A DNA stretch of 5,067 nucleotides, taken from positions 1 to 5,067 of the forward strand of contig JADFYX010000198.1 in NCBI GenBank assembly GCA_015232795.1. Direction: 5' to 3'. This stretch comes from Magnetococcales bacterium. GTDB taxonomy: Bacteria > Pseudomonadota > Magnetococcia > Magnetococcales > JADFYX01. Shown here piece by piece: positions 1 to 4,617 of the stretch. Both the position numbers and the translations under genes were made by a program. Numbering within the stretch: position 1 is the first letter of the stretch; every line of letters begins with the position of its first letter. A model generated the notes under the pieces. It had not been told where the DNA came from. It saw only the letters and a list, made by a program, of their open reading frames with translations, and searched no databases.

Positions 1-1
1 C

Positions 2-31
2 GTCGGAGATCCTCTGCTTACTTTGAATTGA
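2..31 (+). CDS. C-terminal end of probable biotin carrier subunit/domain (partial, 5' end outside window)
   Basis: Read in the frame of base 2, the first bases give V-G-D-P-L-L-T-L-N followed by TGA at 29-31. A 'G(D/Q)PLLTL' ending is the usual last beta strand of biotinyl/lipoyl carrier domains. Such domains form the C-terminus of the OadA alpha subunit, or the separate gamma/carrier subunit, of sodium-pumping decarboxylases. The stop lies only 11 bases before the ATG of the beta-subunit gene, as expected for a co-transcribed decarboxylase operon. Only nine residues are visible, so the identity rests on this short motif plus context. The other two plus frames also close within the first 36 bases and give no recognisable ending. 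Confidence 0.55.
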   Translation, partial: VGDPLLTLN

Positions 32-42
32 GCTAAATCATC

Positions 43-1182
43 ATGGAAAATTTATTAATACTCTGGCAGACCACCGGCTTAGCCAATTTCACCTGGGGAC
101 AGGCGATAATGATTGGCATTGGGGGTCTGCTGCTCTATTTGGCGATTGTCAAACAGTTTGAGCCACTTCTTTTGGTGCCAATTGGCTTTGGAGCCATCCT
201 CTCCAACATTCCTGTTGCTGGTATTGCAGAAGAAGGGGGTATGCTCTATCTGGTATATGAGGTGGGTATACATAGCGGAATATTCCCGTTACTCATATTC
301 TTGGGTGTTGGGGCTTTGACCGACTTTGGCCCTTTGATTGCCAATCCCAAAACCATTTTTCTCGGTGCTGCTGCCCAGTTTGGAATCTTTCTTACTCTTA
401 TCGGGGCGTTGGCTATGAACATGATCCCCGGTTTTGATTTTTCCCTGGCAGATGCAGCAGCAATCGGTATCATTGGCGGTGCTGATGGACCAACGGCGAT
501 TTTTCTCTCATCCCGTCTTGCTCCTGATCTAATGGGAGCAATTGCTGTTGCTGCGTACTCATATATGGCTATGGTTCCCCTTATCCAGCCCCCTATTATG
601 ATGGCCTTGACCACCGAAACAGAACGTAAAGTGGTCATGACCCAACTCCGTCCGGTATCTCGTCTGGAAAAAATTCTCTTTCCGTTAACAGTGCTGCTGC
701 TATGTCTACTCTTTTTGCCAACTGCTGCTCCTTTAATTGGCATGTTGACCTTTGGCAATCTGTTAAAAGAGTGTGGTGTTGTTGAGAGACTATCTAAAAC
801 AGCACAAAATGAACTCATAAATATTGTCACCATCTTCCTTGGATTGGCTGTTGGTACCAAGCTCTCGGCTGAGTCATTCCTGAATGTGGAGACATTGGGT
901 ATTTTGGTTCTCGGCATTATCGCCTTTAGTGTAGGAACCGCAGCAGGCGTTTTGATGGGTAAACTTATGTACAAAATGTCTGATGGCAAAATCAACCCGT
1001 TAATTGGTGCTGCTGGTGTGTCTGCTGTGCCAATGGCTGCACGGGTAGTAAATAAGGTAGGACTGGAAGCTAACAATCAAAACTTTTTGCTTATGCACGC
1101 CATGGGGCCAAATGTGGCAGGGGTGATTGGCTCTGCGGTGGCAGCAGGTGTATTGCTGGCTACTGTTGGCGGCGGTGGTTAG
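43..1182 (+). CDS. oadB: Sodium-translocating decarboxylase, beta subunit (OadB/GcdB/MmdB family)
   Basis: This integral membrane subunit decarboxylates carboxybiotin and couples the reaction to Na+ export across the cytoplasmic membrane. Substrate specificity lies in the alpha subunit, so oxaloacetate, glutaconyl-CoA or methylmalonyl-CoA cannot be told apart here. The 379-residue protein is almost entirely hydrophobic, with about nine or ten membrane segments. Family signatures are intact: GGADGPT (residues 145-151) carrying Asp148, and the stretch N-P-L-I-G-A-A-G-V-S-A-V-P-M-A-A-R (318-334). Compared with the Klebsiella OadB residues known to matter (D203, N373, G377, S382, R389), Asp148, Asn318, Gly322, Ser327 and Arg334 are all present at one constant offset of 55. 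The protein is simply shorter at the N-terminus, as in many delta-proteobacterial homologs. The ATG is 11 bases after the preceding stop, and only a weak GAG-type ribosome site is visible. The C-terminus ends in a run of glycines. No terminator follows directly. Confidence 0.95.
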   Translation: MENLLILWQTTGLANFTWGQAIMIGIGGLLLYLAIVKQFEPLLLVPIGFGAILSNIPVAGIAEEGGMLYLVYEVGIHSGIFPLLIFLGVGALTDFGPLIANPKTIFLGAAAQFGIFLTLIGALAMNMIPGFDFSLADAAAIGIIGGADGPTAIFLSSRLAPDLMGAIAVAAYSYMAMVPLIQPPIMMALTTETERKVVMTQLRPVSRLEKILFPLTVLLLCLLFLPTAAPLIGMLTFGNLLKECGVVERLSKTAQNELINIVTIFLGLAVGTKLSAESFLNVETLGILVLGIIAFSVGTAAGVLMGKLMYKMSDGKINPLIGAAGVSAVPMAARVVNKVGLEANNQNFLLMHAMGPNVAGVIGSAVAAGVLLATVGGGG

Positions 1183-1354
1183 CATCTGGAAATTGCACAA
1201 AAAATCGTTTTATCTGGAATTATTGAGAGCTAGCGGATATACTATTAGTTAACAACTACTAGGCTTGCGAAGTTAAAAATTACTAGGCTCGGATTTTGTA
1301 TAAATTACGGGCTATTAGTTCACCCTTTGTTGGATTATAAATATTGGAGAAATT
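1183..1354 (+). promoter_or_regulatory. Intergenic region with two 9-bp direct repeat pairs, probable hpf control region
   Basis: This 172-base gap between oadB and hpf shows no hairpin terminator. It holds two nested pairs of exact 9-bp direct repeats: CTATTAGTT at 1242-1250 and 1312-1320, and TACTAGGCT at 1257-1265 and 1281-1289. Together they give four copies of a (C/T)TA(C/T)TAG core. Two -10-like elements lie among them, TATACT at 1238-1243 and TATAAA at 1299-1304, but neither has a good -35 at the right distance. A clear ribosome site, GGAG at 1345-1348, stands just before the hpf ATG. The promoter role is inferred; the repeats are directly seen. Confidence 0.4.
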
Positions 1355-1678
1355 ATGGAGATTAAGCTGGAAGGTCGGCAGGTGGATCTTGGAAACGAGT
1401 TACAAGAGCGCATCAAAAAACGCCTGGATAGTTTAGACCGACGATTCGGCCCTATTACCCACGCAAGATTTTCCGTGGAGAGGAGACCGCACAACAACGA
1501 GCAACGTGCAGAGGCAAAAGCAGTAATAAATATTGCTGGCAGCACCATAACTACTGCTAAAGAGTCAGCTACAGTAGTTGTAGCAGTTAATGAGACCTTG
1601 GATAAACTGACAGAAAACCTCAAAGGTCACGTAAAAAAAAAAAGATCACCGCTAGAACAGAAGCACCTTTCTAGCTAG
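1355..1678 (+). CDS. hpf: Short ribosome hibernation promoting factor (HPF/YfiA family)
   Basis: HPF/YfiA proteins bind the 30S decoding region in stationary phase or starvation, block mRNA and tRNA binding, and promote ribosome dimerisation or silencing. The 107-residue product fits the family layout: a beta strand MEIKLEGRQVDL, a helix E-L-Q-E-R-I-K-K-R-L-D-S-L-D-R-R-F (about 15-31), strands around 35-42 and 53-62, and a second helix about 75-92 (V-N-E-T-L-D-K-L-T-E-N-L). A basic tail KKKR (94-97) follows. The length is that of short HPF or YfiA; the C-terminal dimerisation domain of long HPF is absent. The start is supported by GGAG five bases upstream. The basic tail is encoded by an 11-A run (1633-1643). 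The gene stands alone here and not beside rpoN or ptsN as in E. coli. A stem-loop follows 42 bases after the stop. Confidence 0.92.
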   Translation: MEIKLEGRQVDLGNELQERIKKRLDSLDRRFGPITHARFSVERRPHNNEQRAEAKAVINIAGSTITTAKESATVVVAVNETLDKLTENLKGHVKKKRSPLEQKHLSS

Positions 1679-1720
1679 AATTATAAGGCAGTTACAGTTA
1701 CAACTAAAAGTTAGTATAAA

Positions 1721-1748
1721 GCCTGGATATTCAGCAAAATATCCAGGC
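1721..1748 (+). terminator. Perfect 11-bp stem-loop downstream of hpf
   Basis: The arm GCCTGGATATT (1721-1731) is exactly complementary to AATATCCAGGC (1738-1748), with a six-base loop CAGCAA. It sits 42 bases after the hpf stop and is the strongest hairpin in this part of the window, so it probably ends hpf transcription. The bases after it on the plus strand are only moderately T-rich (CTATTTATTC further on). On the minus strand it is followed by TTTATA. It is therefore not a textbook intrinsic terminator, and could act in both directions or as an mRNA 3'-end stabiliser. Confidence 0.6.
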
Positions 1749-2253
1749 CAACTCCCATTCCTATTTATTCAAACTAGATTCGGCAGTTGTCGCCACGCGC
1801 CTGACGCAAGCTACTTCCTAACTATGAGCAATTAAAAGGAAGTAATACCGTAAACGTAGAGTGAGGAGTACAAACAAAGCAACTATATATACGAACTACT
1901 GCGGGTAAACCGACTGGAGCATAAATAAAACTAAAGTATTTACGCGGGAAATATGCCTTAGAGCAGCATGAAAAAAATATAATTGACGTGCCTTGAACAA
2001 CAACAAAAGCATGAAAACATAAACATATGAAGATGTAGAAGATAGAAAAAACTACTAAGCAATAATAATAAATTTGTGGGATCCCCAATAGGAAACCCCA
2101 CGTGAAATAACTAGTAACCTGAATTACAATCCCATTATATCAAGCATTAGATCCTCTCTTGCGTTAAGTTTCCAACAACACGATTCTTACAAGAACCGAA
2201 TTAACAGAGTGAATGATATACAATCAACTGTCAACCAAAAGCGTATAAAAAAA
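1749..2253. other. Gene-free AT-rich stretch between hpf and the RelA/SpoT gene
   Basis: I find no convincing protein or RNA gene in these roughly 500 bases. The only long open frame, on the minus strand (1822-2088), encodes a cysteine-, phenylalanine- and tyrosine-rich product with no ribosome site or recognisable motif. Structures visible: an 8-bp inverted repeat TACTTCCT/AGGAAGTA (1812-1819 and 1837-1844, 17-base loop); a 5-bp hairpin GTGGG/CCCAC (2076-2080 and 2097-2101) with an inner UCC/GGA; and a small palindrome TTCTTACAAGAA at 2185-2196. The patch around 1778-1815 is less AT-rich than the rest. The stretch could be decayed DNA or hold an unrecognised small RNA. Confidence 0.5.
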
Positions 2254-2281
2254 AAGGAAACGTGCTTCATGAGACTTCCTT
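2247..2281 (-). terminator. Weak intrinsic terminator overlapping the end of the RelA/SpoT gene
   Basis: Read on the minus strand, AAGGAA (2281-2276) can pair with TTCCTT (2259-2254) across a 16-base loop that contains the TGA stop of the RelA/SpoT gene. The right arm runs directly into seven more Ts (2253-2247). The T-tract and its position right after the stop are what a rho-independent terminator should show. The stem is short and A-U-rich with a long loop, so its strength is doubtful. Confidence 0.35.
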
Positions 2282-4165
2282 AAGAAGTTGGACATTTGGA
2301 TTCATGATGAGTTCAGCACGACTCCTTTGACGACTGATACTGCTGACCAGAAATGAGCTTTTATTTTTTACGCGCCAAATATAACCACAGAAACGTTGAG
2401 CTATCGTTAATAAATTTTCTCCTTTTGATGGTCGAACCATCGACGAGGAAATAACATCGTTACCTAAATTTGGATTTTCCAGATGAATATAAGTAAGGTA
2501 GAAAAACCACGACAATGTATCGTACATATTACTTGAAAATTTTTCAGGATCCTTCACCATTGCCTTACACACCTCTTTATATACTGGCTTTAACTCATTG
2601 ACGCACTTCTCATGCCAAAACTTCATATCGCCCTTATCAGTACTGGTGCGAAACTTTTCGAGATAGGCCCATCCGAGATTGTTTTGAATCACTAGTAGTT
2701 TGCTTTTCCTAATTTTTTTTTCCTTAACACCATCTAACAACTTACCAGCCTCTTCAAATAGGCTGATACAATAATCCATATACTCCTCTGCTCCCATTAA
2801 CTCGTATATGGCAGCAATTTTTGCCAAAATAGCAGCTCCATTTTGCCTAGCAACATCTGACATTTTCCCTCTCTCATGTAAAGACTTGATGCGAGCAATT
2901 ACTTCATCGAAACCCACTAAACAAGGAATCAGATCTTTCTCATCTAACCCCTCCTCAACAACAAAATTCATTTCTGTGCGACGGAAAAGTGGTACTGGTT
3001 GATGATCAAACTCCGAAGACTGCAATACTTTATCATACAACTTACCCGATGCATCATAATCTTTGATTAAAAAAGTGATAAAACCTTTTTCCATCAAGTA
3101 CCAGTACTTAATTTTATCCTCACTATTCTGATCGGCATCTTTATCTGCTTTCTTAAATAATTTATTCAAGTCATCGACCATTGTTAACGCCTGTTCTCCA
3201 AAGGCATTCGGCGTAATCTCCCCATTATTATATTGGTCCGTCAATTCCTTATATCGCTCTGCTAAAGCCTTATCATCTGGTGCAAGTTTCTTAGCCAAAA
3301 AACACTTAGGCTCCCATTCCTTTTCATATGAAAAATAAGAGTAAGGACGGGACTCACGAATGGCAAGATGATCAAGAGCGAGGTGGCTATTTCTCATAGT
3401 TTGAATATTGGAGAGTCTCCGCCCCATGGTAGAGATATCTTCCTGAAGCAACTTGAAACTAGTGGATATGTGCGGATTTGTTTTCCCCTGTTTATACGCT
3501 AATTTATGCTCCATTTCTGACCAAACATCCTGTAAGAGTGTTCTGACTTGGGCTTCAATAAAAAAATCATCATCAGCCACTTTGCCATATATACCTTTTT
3601 CTCCCTTATAAAGGTTATTTGTCTGCTTCACTGTATGTCGAAAAATAAAGTGAATAGACTGATAACCTGATTTCCTATTTATTACACGGAAATGCTCGAA
3701 TTTTTCATCTATTTTAAAACCAGCTTTCTTATGTTGCGCCAATGATGAATCCATTTTGATCTCTTCAACTAATCTATCAGGTAGGTTGAAAAGGGTGACT
3801 TCCTCCAAAAACCCAGGATCAATTACATGGAACAGCATAAACTGAAATATTTTTAGCAAATCATCATCAAATAACACTAGAATACGAATACCAGCAAAGT
3901 CCTTGATAAATTTTAAATCAGGCCGCATTTTCCTTTTAGTCTTAAGAAAAGCACTGTGCTGAGATTTGACCCGCCGTTTTGTTAAATAAACAGGCGGAAA
4001 ATAGGTCTCTTTTCCCTCCTGATCTATCCCCTTATCTCTGGCAACAACAATATCTTTTTCTATACTTTCAAGAGTTTCCTTTACTTTTCTTTCAAAGCTC
4101 TTTTCGTTAATAATTTCTTTTACATTATTATAATCAGGTAGATTCTGATTGAAAATACTGGACAC
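2267..4165 (-). CDS. RelA/SpoT-domain nucleotide pyrophosphokinase with long TPR-like C-terminal region
   Basis: The N-terminal half is a RelA/SpoT synthetase fold, which transfers pyrophosphate from ATP to GTP/GDP (alarmone synthesis) or, in toxic relatives, to ATP or the tRNA 3' end. With GTG at 4165 the protein has 632 residues. Visible motifs are RRVKSQHS (64-71), DFAGIRI with Asp89 and Arg94, GYQSIH (167-172), and E-A-Q-V-R-T (204-209, the second catalytic acid Glu204) running into W-S-E-M-E-H-K (215-221). All core catalytic residues look intact. No HD hydrolase, TGS or ACT domain is present. Residues about 270-632 are helical; 352-385, 440-476 and 488-505 resemble TPR units (for example NNLGWAYLEKF). 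I chose GTG 4165 because AAGGAG lies 7 bases before it. An in-frame GTG at 4186 would put that ribosome site inside the coding region. The gene is more AT-rich than its neighbours and opposes them, which suggests transfer. Alarmone synthetase versus toxin cannot be decided from sequence alone. Confidence 0.88.
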   Translation of the reverse strand: MSSIFNQNLPDYNNVKEIINEKSFERKVKETLESIEKDIVVARDKGIDQEGKETYFPPVYLTKRRVKSQHSAFLKTKRKMRPDLKFIKDFAGIRILVLFDDDLLKIFQFMLFHVIDPGFLEEVTLFNLPDRLVEEIKMDSSLAQHKKAGFKIDEKFEHFRVINRKSGYQSIHFIFRHTVKQTNNLYKGEKGIYGKVADDDFFIEAQVRTLLQDVWSEMEHKLAYKQGKTNPHISTSFKLLQEDISTMGRRLSNIQTMRNSHLALDHLAIRESRPYSYFSYEKEWEPKCFLAKKLAPDDKALAERYKELTDQYNNGEITPNAFGEQALTMVDDLNKLFKKADKDADQNSEDKIKYWYLMEKGFITFLIKDYDASGKLYDKVLQSSEFDHQPVPLFRRTEMNFVVEEGLDEKDLIPCLVGFDEVIARIKSLHERGKMSDVARQNGAAILAKIAAIYELMGAEEYMDYCISLFEEAGKLLDGVKEKKIRKSKLLVIQNNLGWAYLEKFRTSTDKGDMKFWHEKCVNELKPVYKEVCKAMVKDPEKFSSNMYDTLSWFFYLTYIHLENPNLGNDVISSSMVRPSKGENLLTIAQRFCGYIWRVKNKSSFLVSSISRQRSRAELIMNPNVQLLKEVS

Positions 4166-4172
4166 AAACTCT

Positions 4173-4178
4173 CTCCTT
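4173..4178 (-). promoter_or_regulatory. Strong Shine-Dalgarno that sets the RelA/SpoT gene start
   Basis: On the minus strand AAGGAG (4178-4173) is followed by a 7-base spacer and then GTG at 4165-4163. This is near-ideal spacing. It argues that the seven codons between the upstream in-frame GTG (4186) and this GTG are leader and not protein. Confidence 0.8.
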
Positions 4179-4193
4179 AATAACACAATTAAA

Positions 4194-4211
4194 CTTGTAA
4201 ATGTTCACAAG
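4194..4211. promoter_or_regulatory. Inverted repeat in the leader of the RelA/SpoT gene
   Basis: CTTGT (4194-4198) and ACAAG (4207-4211) form a dyad with an 8-base centre, about 30-46 bases upstream of the chosen GTG. An overlapping smaller dyad, GTTC-ACAA-GAAC, occupies 4203-4214. The position between promoter and ribosome site would suit an operator or a small leader hairpin. No named regulator is recognised. Confidence 0.3.
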
Positions 4212-4296
4212 AACAATATGCATTAGCTAATTAAATCAACAGAACAAACGATTCCATCTAAGAGTGATTAATAACATGACTGATTAGAACTGCACA

Positions 4297-4339
4297 TATA
4301 CTTTATATTAAGTATAATCATGTTGAATAAAACCTGCAA
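4297..4339 (-). promoter_or_regulatory. Candidate minus-strand promoter overlapping a 20-bp palindrome
   Basis: On the minus strand TTGCAG (4339-4334) is separated by exactly 17 bases from TATACT (4316-4311), a good -10 with a weak -35. Transcription would start near 4304 and give a leader of about 140 bases for the RelA/SpoT gene. The -10 lies inside one arm of a perfect dyad, TATACTT (4297-4303) and AAGTATA (4310-4316) with a six-base centre. A protein bound there would cover the -10 and start site, so the palindrome may be a repressor operator. AT-rich DNA readily produces such matches, so confidence is moderate. Confidence 0.4.
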
Positions 4340-4350
4340 CAGGGTTCAAC
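4322..4350. other. Compound stem-loop upstream of the RelA/SpoT promoter
   Basis: GTTGAA (4322-4327) pairs with TTCAAC (4345-4350). Inside it CCTG (4333-4336) pairs with CAGG (4340-4343) around a CAA loop. On the plus strand it is followed by TTTT (4351-4354). On the minus strand the inner hairpin is followed by TTTTATT. It could be a weak terminator in either direction, but it also overlaps the candidate -35 of the RelA/SpoT promoter, so an operator role is possible. Confidence 0.35.
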
Positions 4351-4531
4351 TTTTCAATATATTTATTTTAGACTTAATTTGTTATTTCAATAGTTTAAAA
4401 CAATCTAAAATCACATATTTTCAATAATCATAATTCTAAATTTTTACCCTTGTTTCTGAAAATATGAAGGAAATCAACACATAAACTTATAATCAAACAC
4501 CATAAAAAATCATTAAAACAAATTGCTAATA
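4351..4531. other. Gene-free, very AT-rich spacer between the divergent RelA/SpoT and dinG genes
   Basis: Together with the regulatory elements listed separately on either side, this belongs to the roughly 450-base gap between two divergently transcribed genes. I see no convincing gene in it. The DNA is dominated by short A and T runs. An open minus-strand frame crosses it (4428-4697), but it has no ribosome site and overlaps the dinG start. Confidence 0.5.
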
Positions 4532-4540
4532 TGGTATAAA
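4532..4540 (+). promoter_or_regulatory. Candidate extended -10 promoter for dinG
   Basis: TGG-TATAAA (4532-4540) matches an extended -10 element. The sequence 16-18 bases upstream is only A/T-rich (TTAAAA at 4513-4518), as is common for extended -10 promoters. Transcription would begin near 4547 and give a leader of about 70 bases before the dinG ATG at 4618. It is the best sigma-70-like match in this gap on the plus strand. Confidence 0.4.
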
Positions 4541-4546
4541 TAAAGC

Positions 4547-4581
4547 TTAGAATAGTTTGTATCCTTGAATAACTATTCTGA
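4547..4581 (+). promoter_or_regulatory. Strong inverted repeat at the predicted 5' end of the dinG transcript
   Basis: AGAATAGTT (4549-4557) and AACTATTCT (4571-4579) are perfectly complementary 9-bp arms around a 13-base loop. The stem extends by one U-G and one U-A pair (4548/4580 and 4547/4581). It begins just where transcription from the extended -10 would start, so it could be an operator at the start site or a 5' stem-loop on the mRNA. Read on the minus strand it is followed by a T-rich stretch (TTTATTTATA), so a terminator for antisense transcription is another option. Confidence 0.45.
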
Positions 4582-4617
4582 CTTACATTATGTTTTCCCT
4601 TTACCCACCATGACCAC

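Noticed and set aside
246..1076. Long minus-strand open frame opposite oadB
   Set aside because: It is a shadow of the strongly conserved oadB coding sequence; its translation is low-complexity and shows no family motif.
1183..1320. CRISPR-like repeats upstream of hpf
   Set aside because: The repeats are only 9 bp, occur twice each and have irregular spacing; they lack the repeat length and regular spacers of a CRISPR array.
1315..1623. Minus-strand open frame opposite hpf
   Set aside because: It is a shadow of hpf, which has a clear ribosome site and family match on the plus strand.
1780..1850. Possible cyclic-di-GMP (GEMM) riboswitch because of GACGCAAGCTAC
   Set aside because: Only this short stretch resembles the GEMM core. 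The upstream conserved GGCAAACC-type segment and the closing helix are missing, and no plus-strand gene follows that it could control.
1854..1974. Possible decayed coding sequence on the plus strand
   Set aside because: Short peptide-like stretches appear between stops, but none matches a family I recognise, and AT-rich non-coding DNA gives similar results.
1822..2088. Minus-strand 88-residue hydrophobic open frame
   Set aside because: It has no ribosome site, its composition is dominated by F/Y/C/I codons expected from AT-rich DNA, and no motif is recognisable.
2808..3002. Plus-strand open frame inside the RelA/SpoT gene
   Set aside because: It is antisense to the conserved TPR-like coding region, with no ribosome site or motif.
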